DNA of 64,000 nt from Lumbricus rubellus (lineage: Eukaryota > Annelida > Clitellata > Crassiclitellata > Lumbricidae): positions 22,685,109 through 22,749,108 of the forward strand of contig OX243828.1 of the NCBI GenBank assembly GCA_945859605.1, read 5' to 3'. The notes below the pieces were generated by a model. That model was not told the DNA's origin. It saw nothing but the letters and a program-made list of their open reading frames with translations, and did not search any database. Position numbers and translations under genes: made by a program. This document shows positions 42,574 through 54,900 of the stretch, piece after piece. Every line of letters begins with the position of its first letter. The first letter of the stretch is position 1.

Positions 42574-43003
42574 CACTGTGTCCGAAAAAATTCCAAGGCT
42601 TTACGGTAAATATAAAAATAATTAGTAAACATTAATAGATTTTTAAAATTCCAGAACAGTTTAATCCTGAAATATTATGGAACTAGGCCTATAATTTATG
42701 TTCGAAATGTCCGCCATATTGGCTTCCACGCATGCTTCGAGGCGTACACGCCACTGACTAACAGCAGCATCGACGACCAGTTGATCAAGTTCATCCCAAG
42801 CATTAACAATTCGCTCGCGGAGTTCTTGGATGTTTCTGACCTTTGTCGTGTATAGGCCTATACTTTCTCCTGCATTACTCCCCAAATTTTTTAATCAAAA
42901 AGGTTTTAAAATTTTCTAATTGCAATGATTATTATCTACTAGGCCTATAGTTTTATCATTCATATATTAGGCCTAGAGCCTTGGAATTTTTCCGGACACA
43001 GTG
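42574..43003 (-). mobile_element. Tc1/mariner deletion derivative, copy 1
   Basis: CACTGTGTCCGAAAAAATTC and its inverse bound 430 bp, flanked by TA. The minus strand encodes a transposase tail, [20 protein letters not shown] then [10 protein letters not shown]. Carries four TAGGCCTA motifs that are absent from copy 2 (56589-57010). Confidence 0.9.
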
Positions 43004-43019
43004 TATAATTATATAATTT

Positions 43020-43208
43020 AATTTATTTCCAGCATTTGCTATAGGGCATATATACTACACCGCGGACACTGCATCGGAGTCGCGAGTTTCACGCACGCCG
43101 AAGCGCATATGAGCATCTGCGAGTGAAGGACTTGCTCAAGGGTCCACGCGGCGGTTTGAGGTGGATTCGAACCTGGAACCCTTCGGCTGCAAGGCACCGA
43201 ACCCACCT
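43020..43208 (-). mobile_element. tRNA-SINE copy
   Basis: TTCCAGCATTTGCTATAGGG tail, GCGGACACTGCATCGGAG, AGTGAAGGACTTGCTCAAGG, inverted B-box GGATTCGAACC; the core is internally deleted. Confidence 0.75.
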
Positions 43209-44601
43209 GTATAGAGGAAACCAGTCGTAAGCACTAGCCTGATCATTTGATTTGATTTTGAACATAGACCTATAGGCCTAGAAGTAGAACTATTTAAACC
43301 CTATGGGCCATACCAGCCTGTCGATTTCCTTTGACTAGCCTACATGAGCATCTGTCGCCTTTGACATCCGTTTAGACATAGCCTAAAATTATCATATCTC
43401 AATAACCGATATAAGGTTATCATAGGTCAGATCATGTCTACCGGAAGTGGTCCTGTTGTTAGATCGAGCATGGAGAGCAGGCCTAGGTTACTATTCATAA
43501 GTTTATTTTATTGATCACATAGGCTAGTTCACATTAGTGTAAATAGTTTTCGTATCTAAATCAATATAGGATATAGGTTATAGCATCTAGGCCTATGAGA
43601 TTCTAACCACTGCACATGTGTAGGTCTATAGGTCTATATTTGTTTATCTAGGCGATGATATCTAAACTCTGCTGCCAATTAGTCGATGCATGCCGTCATA
43701 GAAACGTAGATTTCTATGTTCTGCAGTGTCTCCCATTTAGCATAGCCTATAGTCTTACTCCGGCCTTGGCTGCAGACTTCAGCCCTTATCACTGCCTCCG
43801 GAAGCATGTAGGCCTACAGTGCTGGCATAACCAAATTAATACAACATTGTCTAGCAGCTATAGCTCAATGAGACTGCAAACTGAGTCATAGAAAACTCTG
43901 TATTAATTTAGATACCGACAACTTGTAGTCCAACCAGATGGGCACAATATATTGCTGTAAATATTGCATAGAACCATAAGGTTGCGATTGGGCCTATCAC
44001 CCACCTTAATATGAGTGTGTACTGTGCTGCAGCGGTCGGGCCGCCAAGAGCGCTGCAGATGGATTGGATGCAGCATAGAACTCTGTATTAATAGTATCCC
44101 TAGTATATCTGCCTATCCACCTTACCGAGGATAGAGGGCGCAGCTGATAATTATCCGCGAAGCCGGTTGGATGACGACTTATTGCCGCCACACAGGCCCA
44201 TGTGCTCACCAACAGTTGCATAGGTTCAAAATGCACTTGGTGCAGGAAGATCCATAGCAAAGCGTTTATCTTTATGCCCACGGCAAGTGTCACGATCTGG
44301 TCCCTGGCTAGAAATCGATCCTTAGAGTAAATTAGCTAGGCGTAAAGTTTGGCAAGATTTGAAAAACCAAACTATGGTCTTAATTGTCATGTCTGGAGCA
44401 CTTCAGGCAAGTTTTCGTTGAAAGACACTGTAGGAGTTACGCATACACCCTGGACTCTACCAGTGTCCTTCCTCAATGAGGCGTAAAACTTTTAATTTTG
44501 GGCTTGCTGAAGTCGGGAGCGCCTGGGAGTAGTTTTGGGGGCGGCGCTATATAAATTCATAACTGAATGAATATGAACTTCCAATTTTCGAAGCGCGGAA
44601 C

Positions 44602-44613
44602 CTATATATACAG
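44602..44613 (+). promoter_or_regulatory. Possible TATA box upstream of RyR
   Basis: CTATATATACAG, followed by a GC-richer stretch to the RyR start at 45299. If used, the leader would be about 660 bases. It contains upstream ATGs, which weakens the case for this exact site. Confidence 0.35.
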
Positions 44614-45298
44614 CACGAGGTGCGATTGTTTACTTGCGCACCCTACCTGGAACGAGAAGAAGCCGTCAGTTATGGCGTCTATTTTAAGACGGGCCGAGCA
44701 ACGCTCGAGACCGACTGTGGGCTGGATGAGTTGTTGCTGAAGCCGGAAAAGTTTCGCTGTGCTTCTGAAGTTGGTTGGTGTTTGCTAGCGAAGAGACCGA
44801 TGCAGTAGCTGTGGCGAAGAGCATCAGCGGGGAAGAGGTAGAGAGCGCTGGTGCTGTGGCCGCTGCTGCCGAAGTTCGTTACTCTCTTCCTTTCCCTCTT
44901 CCGTTGCTCTGTCTGGAAAGTTCGACCGAAGTGGATTTTTCTTTGCTTCGCTGTTGGATGATTAACTAACTCTCTCGACCCTTGGCTTCTCCAGTCTTCT
45001 CTGCGCGATGTAGCAGCGCCTCCGAAAATAAGATTCGACTTCAGTTTAACCTTCTAAGTTGCGAAAAAAACTGTGTCTGACATTGAAGTGTAGTTCTGTA
45101 CGTGCGGTAATCATGACTTGTTTAGAGTGGTCAAAATCGTGGATTGTGTGACAGATAGAGTGGTTTCTCGCCACTCTGCGTTGCCGGCCTTCGATTAGGG
45201 GGCCCGGCAAAACAGCTTTGTTGTGTCAAAAGCACAACAGTCCGAGAGGAATTGGAGCGGGATCGTAGCAGTGCTTCCTGCCTTTACCATCCGCAAAC

Positions 45299-45349
45299 AT
45301 GGCTGGCACGAAGGAGGAAGACTACTCCGTCTCGGATACCATCTGCTGT
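45299..45349 (+). CDS. RyR: RyR coding exon 1
   Basis: [17 protein letters not shown] with ACATGG start context and donor gtaagc; phase 0. The N-terminal tail is divergent, so the start rests on context and phase. Confidence 0.75.
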
Positions 45350-45522
45350 GTAAGCTTATTTAAACGATAGCTTTAAGAATTTACTGATTTTGTCCAGAAT
45401 GGAGATATACAAATGGTCCAGTTTATGGCAGAATATGCGTGAAGTGATAGACAGCTGATTAAAGAGGGCTGAGTTCTTTTCTTCTATCGTGTTATGTATT
45501 GCCTAAATTGTGCATGATAATA

Positions 45523-45562
<40 letters not shown>

Positions 45563-48500
45563 TAATAATGATAATAATGATAATAATGATAATCATCGTT
45601 CATTAAATAATCTGGTTGATGGACCGCATCCGATTACAGTACTTATACAGTTATGCAGTTAACTGAATTAACATCAGTCTTAAGTTACTCTTAACTACTA
45701 ACAGAACGGACAGCCTGCAATACAACATCGCTAATAGTAGTCTACAAAGCACGTATATTCTACGAGGGCTTAAGGAATCGAACTCGGCTCCTCTGATCTC
45801 TATGCCAGTGTGTAACAATCCAATGCCCCACCCAGCCCCCTCACTAACATACGTTGTATGTTTTTTATCCACTGCTTATGCCTTAAGAGTATGTTGATTG
45901 GGCCAGTGATGGGTCAGATGTGGGCTGTGTGGGTAACAATTTTATTCTTAATACATTGTGAGTTAGCTTTAAAATCCAAAACGACAAAAGCTGCACCTCT
46001 CATTCTAGATTTAACATCGAGCTTAGGGTATTACTCTAACATGCTAGCCCTTTATAGAGCCACTATGATACCATGTTAAACCAACTTGTTCCTGAGAGTA
46101 ATCGGGAAGAGATAATTTGTTTTGAAGAGCTCCAAAAGACCTTTTATTGGCGAGTACCCTAGAAATGGCGAAGGCTGGCCTTAACGATCGCTAGAGTTCA
46201 ACGAACTGACAGCACAAGGTGACAAGGTGACCCTAGAAAAGATAGGTTTCCATTGACTAATAATAAGGTTTCTTTTCCAGTCTAAAATGATATTTTTGCG
46301 TGCAATAAGACTGTTCCAATGGATTTCAAGCCACTGGGTTTTTAGTCTTGGCTGAATACTGTTTGCGTTTACTGTTGCGTTTGTGTGCTATTGACGTGAC
46401 CTTTGCTTTGCTTCAAGGCATTTTTTCATGGTGTTGATCATTGCCTACGTAGGTTGTAGCATCCACTTACTCTATAGAGCATTGACCCTTGTGTAGCTTA
46501 AAAAAATGCAGGTTCATGGTTTTGAGTTGTATCAGCGCAGTTGTCAAGTTACTATTATGATTTATTATTATTTATTATTAATTATCTATTTGTTATGATA
46601 TGTTGTACGTTATATTTGTTGATTGGGCCGGTGCGGGCCACATTATGCCAGTCGAATGTGGGTGTATTAAATTTGGCTGTTATCGCTATTCTTCTTATTA
46701 TTATTGTCATCGGTATTGTTATTGTTATTGTTGACAATTGTCAGGAGGTTAGAAGGGTTTAGCCATCAGTCTTTGGATCCAATTATAGTCTTCTTTGCAC
46801 ACCCCCCAATACCGCGTAAATGAATGTCTGACCCCCAAGTTATTTTTTTTGTTATTCTCGTACTGGCAGCAAGCAGCACATGATTGCATCTAGATGCAAA
46901 GGGTCAGTCAAGCAGACGCTCATACTATGACTCAGATATTCCTTTGTTGCAAAACATTGATGATGCAATCCTTGAGGAAGTCCTGTCTCAGTCTGTCTTC
47001 TTCTTCCTTCTTTCCTTAGAAACAATTAGCTCATGTCTACCAAGAGCAGAGTTGCTCAAGATTTTCTTTTAAAATTGGAATCTGGTGCATATGATAGGGT
47101 CGTTTCTGTGTTAATCCTTATAGCTTACATTCTCTAGTTTGCTCGGTTGCTCGATCTCATTCCTAGACTGCAGCTGATAAGCTAATCTATAGACTTAGAC
47201 TTGATTAGATTTGTACCGTTGTAATATTCACAAGGTGGTTGCTAAGTACTAGTAGTAATAAAGTTTACATGTGTAGCACTGCAGCAAAACTGAAACAGAT
47301 CACTGCAGGTGTGAAGGTTCCACCCAATCATACGAATTAAATAATTATGAGGCATTGTCCTTTGACATGGGCTACTTAGCAAATTTCGTACAATATTTAG
47401 TGCAAAGTGCTCACTGCTTCTCACTGGTGTTTTTTTTAAATTCTGTGTTAATGCTATAAGGTGCTTAACTGATGCACCTTGTTGTTGCTCTTAAAGATAC
47501 TGTACTTGAGTGCCTTCATACACACTTTTGGAGTACACTGTAGTCAGTGCAGTGACTGCTATTCAGCTGATTTCATTCATGTCTCGAATCAAGGTTCATC
47601 TGTCCAGCATTCTTTATCTGTTTTTTTTATCTCTTCCTTTCTTTGTCGTTTCTTTCTTTGTCTCTTTCTGTATTTTATCTGTTTCTTTCTTTCTTTATCT
47701 GCTTTTTTCTTTGTCTCTTTCTTTATTTCTTTATCTCTTTCCTGACTGCCATTGAGATATGTTTCTTTGTTTCTCTGACCTTTGGGATATTGATATTGAA
47801 CTGCTGAACAGAGTATGCATGACTTGTGAAGTCGTTCTTTATTAAAGTAACTTTCGCTTGATACCCTATGCTATAGCAGTCTGTCCATTAGATATGATTA
47901 CATCATACATGTTGCATCATGCTAGCACATCCACATCACGATAAAGACATATGCAAGTTATGGATTGCACATGTCTGGATAATAAACCTGACGCTGTACT
48001 GAAACTGACCTCACCTGTGTTCCATCTTGATGATCAATCCATTGCATTTGGCATGGAGAGAGGTTTCTCTGCCTGCTGGGCATGACTCATCTTGATCTAT
48101 TTAAATGGTTTTACCTTCTTCTGTTCCTACTGAGTTCCAGTTTAACATTTTAAATGGTGATGTAGTGTACTTATAGTTACTGGAAAACTAATTGATGCAG
48201 CCTGTTGTTGGAGTGATTAGACATTGTGATCTGTGGAACCTGCTTTCTGATTAATTATCGATAATTTTCTTTTATAATACCTGTGATTGATCAAATTTTA
48301 TTTCATAAATCTCTCAAGTCTTTTTTCTTTTGCTGTGGCTGGGCTGGAGTGCTTCTGAGTAGCTTTCTTGAAGGGGTGCTATACAAGTCCACAGATTGAA
48401 TGAATGAATTAATATTTATCTTCGTCACGGTTGAAGGCTTTAGGCTAAACTGTGATACTCTGGCATTGATCTTTGAGGATCTGAGCCATCCATCTATCAT

Positions 48501-51500
48501 CATCATGTCATTTTTCGTCTCATTTATACTAAGTCTTGTAACTATGAACCTTTTCTGACTGACTCAGTGACCCTCAATCTACATAAATTTGTGTATGATG
48601 AGGATCTTGTAATATTTTCATCAAGTATTTGTCTAAAGCTTTGGTACTCTATCATTGATCTTTATGGGTTAGGTTGACAAACTGATATGTCGTTCTTTCC
48701 TGTGTTAGCCCACTTGAATTTGTTTTTCTTGCTTCCACTTGGCTGGTTAGCAGCGCACCTAAGTTTGGTCATTTAATATGTTCAGTTTCTTTTGGGGAGG
48801 AACTGCGATTGTCACCTTTGCAAAAGTGTCGTTGAGTTTAGGCTCTTGACGTATATATGTAAAACTGTCTGGCAGGCTGTGCTCCATCTTATCCGTTCGA
48901 TGATGTTTCGCTTTGTTCTGTTGAGAGTGCAGGACTTTGATGATTCTCTCTTGAAGTGTCCCTTTGTAAATTTGCAATTACGATAATACAATTGATGCTC
49001 AATGTTGATCATTTGCGATGAGGATCATTTTAACTTTTCATCAGGAGATGTCTGAAACTGTGATGCCACGACTAATTCACCGTCATGTGTCTTAGACTCG
49101 CATACTCATCACCTCACAGGCTTTCCGCTCCAATTGAAGTCTGGCCTCTTCAAGAATAAAATACTGCTCTAACCCATCCGATCCTCTGCCTTCCTAGCGT
49201 TTTCCTTCATAAAACTTGCTTTTATCGCGGCTTTCTTTCTCTTTCTGGTCTCTGTGGCAACCGGACTTGGACTTTCAACTGATAAACTGATAACTTTTTT
49301 CATGAATCTGTCAAGTCTTTTTTCTTTTGCTATAGCTGAACTGGGAGCACTCTTATGGAGACTTATTTACGGGTATTACATAAATCCATGGAATGAATGA
49401 CTCATTATAATAATAATAAATAATATTAATCTTTACTTTGATTAAGTCCATAGAATGAATGACTCATTATAATAATAATAAATAATGATCTTTACTTTAA
49501 TTAATCGCCTGCAAGACGCACTGCGCTTTACATTTGCAAGTTATACAGTAATCTTAATTAAACTTAACTACCAACTGAACAGACAGCTTTGCAATTACAT
49601 GGCGCTAATAGCAGCCTACAAAGCATATCCGCCCAACAGGGGCTCGAACTCACTACCTCTCGCACTCTACGCCAGCGTGTTATCCATTGTTATCCATTGT
49701 TATGAATGAGTGAATCTGGGCAATCTTCTGATATGACCGCGCTCATGAATGAGCTGGTGCTTTGTACTTAGCTTAGAGCAGCACTGAAGAAATTTTGCAT
49801 TTATGATTATTGATTTTGTTTGTATGCACACTTGTTATAGCTCCCCTTCACACTCACTCTACTCAGAGGTGCTCCCGAATGCAGAGCGGACACTGCATCG
49901 GAGTTTCACGCCGAAGCGCTGAGCAATTGTGAGTGAAGGACTTGCCCAAGGTCCTTACGCGGCAAGGTGGATTCGAACCTCAAACCTTCCGGCTCCAAGG
50001 CAACGACGCCACCACTACACCACCGTGCCCCACATTATGTTGTTGCTCTTTCGTTGATCGTTGATGTTTGTTGAATGTGATTAGGATGACATGATATGTT
50101 TGAGTTGTACGGCTGCTACAACTGGACGAGAAGGACATTCAAATGGCGAACGCGTTTGTCTGGCGGCCGAAGGTTTTGGCAACAGGACGTGCTTTCTACA
50201 GTCAATGTCTAACAAGGTGACTGTCTGTCCACAACAAATCCTATTAATTAAAATAATTAATTGATGTTACTCACTGGCTTTTTATGGTTTGATTCATATC
50301 ACGGAGATGTGATGCATTTCTTTTGATTTTGTGTGTGATACAGATTTTTGAAATAATAACAATAATAATAGTAAATGATAATAGTAATATTATATCATAA
50401 TTTATAACAATTATAGTATTAGGTCTTTATATTCTCCATTTAATTTCTTAATTCCTGAGGCATAAAAGTACCTCAGGGCAATACAATTTGAAATTAAAAA
50501 TGTCAGTGATAAGGAATTTATAATTTTTAATAATAATAATAATTTCTAATAATGATGATAATGCATAATCATGAATAATATTATACTTTTTATTATTGTA
50601 TGTGATCACCGGTAATTATAAGAGAAGCTTCATATTAACTAATGGAACAGAGCGTTATCTTTGGAGACACTGAGTTGCAAAATCTGAGCAGATCTGATTG
50701 GCTAACGTCAGATAAATATCAACAGAAAAATTCTGTTTCAGCGTGGATTGAAATTCAGTAGTAAAGAAAAAGGATATTAAAATTGTGTCAGATTGTAATG
50801 TAATTGTTCATTGACTACTTGTGTTGCTGTCTGAAATTTGTTGGTTATGGTATTTGCAAGTTTATAATTATAATAATGCCACTTCTGACTTAATGAAACT
50901 TTGGTTTGGCTGTTGTTGTAGGACTTACCATTTGACATATCAGTTTGTGTGTTTGTGCTGGAACAAGCACTTTCCGTGCGTGCCTTACAGGAAATGGTCT
51001 CAGCCAAGAACCCAGATACGGTAAATCATATTTACCAAATCGTTTTTATTATCATGTCAACTTGGAGTCAAATTTCCTCGACAGAATTAACTCTAATGTA
51101 ACTGAATCATATCTTATTATGTATAATCTGGAAAAATTTTGCAGTTGCAGAACTTTGTCGTGATTAACAAGGCACAAGTCGATGATAAGTTGATAGTCTG
51201 TTGAAGTCTAATCCGATTCGATTATGCGATGCTAATTAATGTGATTAGATGTTGAATCTTTATCCAAATCTCTCAGTGACATTAAAGATGAACATTTTGT
51301 TTACGAAATTTTATAAGCTAATCTGCTGGGTACATGGATCTGTCACTGTAATCCCCTGTGTGATTTTCTTAAGTACTGTAACAGTGGTCAGTTACACCTC
51401 ATGTCAGCAATACATTAGACTGAACTAACTCATTTTTGGGTCATGATACACTTCACCTTTGTTGAATATAATTTATATTGCTGGACATGAATTGTGGCTG

Positions 51501-51905
51501 TTGTAGCTATCATTGCCGCAATGTTGCCTTGCTTTGGACGAAATTACTGTTGTCCAGGGTGCAGGAATATAACTGAGTTAGAGAGTTTGTTTTGACTTTT
51601 ATGAAATCTTTAATTTATTCCAGTTAAAGATTTTATCATTAGTAATAATTAATTAGTTTATGCTTATCGGTAGATTTGTTAAAGTTTTTTTCATATTATT
51701 GGTTGCACCAACGTCAATAATTTGCTTTTGAGATTGCAATTAATTTTGTTTTCTGTTGTTCTGTTTAGGCTGGCCAGTCGGCTGGACACAGAACCCTCCT
51801 GTACGGTCATGCAGTCCTTCTGAGGCACAGTCATAGCAGCATGGTGAATACCATCAGTTTACATTTTGAACGTGGTTTATTTTCAAATAGCAGTTTGTGT
51901 TGCTG

Positions 51906-51971
<66 letters not shown>

Positions 51972-54900
51972 GTTATTATTATTATTATTATTATTATTGT
52001 TATTATTATAAATATCGTTTGAACTTAGTAACAGTGTTTGACTCTGTGGCTTTGCCTTTCATAAACTTAAATAAATTGCTGCAGCCTGTTTCATTCTCAC
52101 ATGTTCTGTCTGCTGCAAGCATCACTTTTGTCTATTTCTTCCTTGCTGTGTGTTTTACTAGATCTCTTTCTGTCTCTGTTCTGGCCTGAGGACATTGCCT
52201 CTTGCTTAGTTTCTGTTGTTCATGGTTTTCGGGATGTGGGGATTAGTGCTGCCCTTCTCTTTTCTCTAGGCTTGGGAGTGGCACTGCCAGAGCTCGAACA
52301 GTGGTGGAGATTTTCCCATTGTTTATCAACAGTTTTCTATCCTTTACATGGAACTGGCGTGTTTCATTATCTAAAAACTTTCTGTTGCTTACTGGGATGG
52401 ATACAGCTAGGCATGCTGTCTAAGTCCTCCATTTTAATTCTGGCATTTTCATTTAAGCTGGCTTCCACACAGTTTTAGCAAGGGTGCCCCACTCAAACGG
52501 TAAGAAGTGTGATAATTCTGTGAAAAGGAAGAAGGAAGAGAAAGTAGGACAAACATATTGAAAACATTGCAAAGAAGTTCAGAAGCGGGACTAAGGAAAA
52601 AAATTTGAGATATCAGTGAAAACGAGAGTTGGATATCAATCAAACGTGGAAAAGAATAATATTTATTATAGATAAACTGCAGGGCCAGGAAAGGCCGATG
52701 ACAGCACAAGGCATTTGTCAGCCTCTGAAAGTTTTTAACTTTGTTGACACTTGTTTCCCAAAAAGTTCAACAAATTTGTTTTTATATTACGAAATGTGCC
52801 TGAAATGCATCCTTTCCACAATTGGCAGGTCCAGAAGTTGCAGCGCCAGCTGATGCATACTCACCTTTGACCGACATTTTTCTTGCTTTCTCTGGTTTCC
52901 TTTCTCTAATGTTGGTTTTGTAGCGCCTTTGATTGGTGTGCACTGCGAGAGGTGCTATATAAATTTATAGATACAATACAGTTTATAAACTAATTAGGCA
53001 TTCAAGAATGGAAGTAATGATATCATTGATATGATACAATACCGTTTATAAACTAATTAGACATTCAAGATTGAAAGTAATGATATCATTGATGTGATTT
53101 AAAGTATAATTTTAAAGTAATTAGACATTTAAGAATGAAAGTAATGATATCATTTGCATGATTTACAATTGTAGTATTTATAAACTATTTGGCCATTCAA
53201 GAATGGAAGCAACAGTAATGATTTCATGGATATTATTTGCAACTGTAGTTTTTGTAAAGTAATTGGTCATTCAAGAATGGAAGTGCGCTACTGAATCTGC
53301 GAGCAGCGCTATATAAATGTTCAATTACTATTACAATTACAATTGCAGTGAAAATAATCATGGATACGATTTTCTATTGTAGTACTTATCCTGTTTGTCT
53401 ACACAAAGCTCATCCAGCGACAAACTTGCGTTTGACGTTGGTCTAACTCTCACAACTGAAGGTACGTTGAATACGAATAGGTAACTATGAACATTCATAA
53501 CTATGAATATAAATAGGTGACTGTGAATATGTATAGTTATTAGTTAACTGAATTTTCATAACATTGAATATGAATCGACAACTTTGAATATTCATAACTT
53601 TGAATATGAATAGACAACTTTGAATATTCATGTAGCTATGACTATGAGTAGGTCTTCTTCTTCTTTAGTGTTCTGCCCTTAGGCAGGTTCAAGATTCCAA
53701 TGACACCATTCTTGTCTATTCCGTGCTTTTTCATTGATTTTTCTTTATATCCTCGTCCCTTTTCTTTGTCCATTAACCAGTCCATCATCATCTTTCTTGG
53801 TCTTCTGGTGGCTTCTTTCCCTCCATTCTTCCCTCCAGAACAGTCCTCAAGAGCGAGTCTCCCCTCAACATGTGCCCCGACCAGTTCAGCTGCCTCTTCC
53901 GTATTGTCTCATTCAGTGATCTTTCTTCTTGCACCAGTTGCAGCACCTCCTCATTTGTTTTGTATTCCACCCAACTAATCTTGGCCATTCTTCTCCACAA
54001 TAAGTAGCGATGAATATTCATAACTATGAATATGAATGATAACTGTAGATTTGGTCGTTTCAGGTGAATCTTGCTGGTGGACAATACATCCTGCTTCTAA
54101 GCAGAGGTCTGAAGGAGAGAAGGTTCGAGTTGGCGACGACCTTATATTAGTCAGCGTAGCGTCAGAGAGATACCTGGTAAGTCTTTTCAATTAATCAATG
54201 TTTACCTAAAGATAACTGTATATTTCGTTGAATCGTCTCTTCACTAGTGTGAATTTGTTTTCATTTGCTGAACTAATTAATACTAATTGATTGTCTTGAT
54301 ATTTTCGTTCCTGGACTAGGTCTGCCCTGACCAATGGAAATCTTGCAACATTTGCTGCGCATAGTGGACCTCCTCAGTTGAAATGACCTTCCTTCCCCCA
54401 GTGAGGGCTAAACTAACAACTAATTTTTCCTCATTAGTCCAGCTCTTTAAAATAAAAACTTTTCTTTTTACCAGAGGCTTCTGGGTCGAGAGTGCCTTTG
54501 CCTTTACCTTTGCATCACTTCGTCTGACGCTCACCGTTTGACTACTATGCACAGTTTTGACAAGTCTTGTGTGTAAATAAATGCTTTGTCTTTACTTTTT
54601 GCCCACTTCAGCAGGTGTTTTACGTATACCCAGGGCTGAAAGTAAGCCGGGTCGGTCTGTGTCTGCCACCTGGCATTGATTTTTGAGACTTGCTGTTGCC
54701 GGGTCTCAGCAGGGTCGCTAAAAAGGTCGCCAGGTGCGAAAACTAGGTAAAAAATGGTAGGATTTTGGATAATTTTGGGCAAATGACTTAAAAAAAGTCT
54801 TCAGAAAAAGTTACGGGTCATACGCATGCTCGTCTGCCAAGGTCAGACCTGGCAACCTTTCCAAACCACTTTCAGCCCTGCCTATACTCTTTCCCGCTTC

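Larger units (their letters stand above)
42074..44600. other. Intergenic region between divergent Deltex and RyR genes
   Basis: No coding exon recognised. Holds a TCTG/TCTC tract (42463-42515), the mariner-like element 42574-43003, a SINE at 43020-43208 and about ten TAGGCCTA-type motifs (42.36-43.82 kb). The minus frame 44006-44293 has no recognisable domain. Confidence 0.6.

Noticed and set aside
51866..52189. Poly-Tyr open frame
   Set aside because: Translation of the (ATT)n array in a RyR intron.
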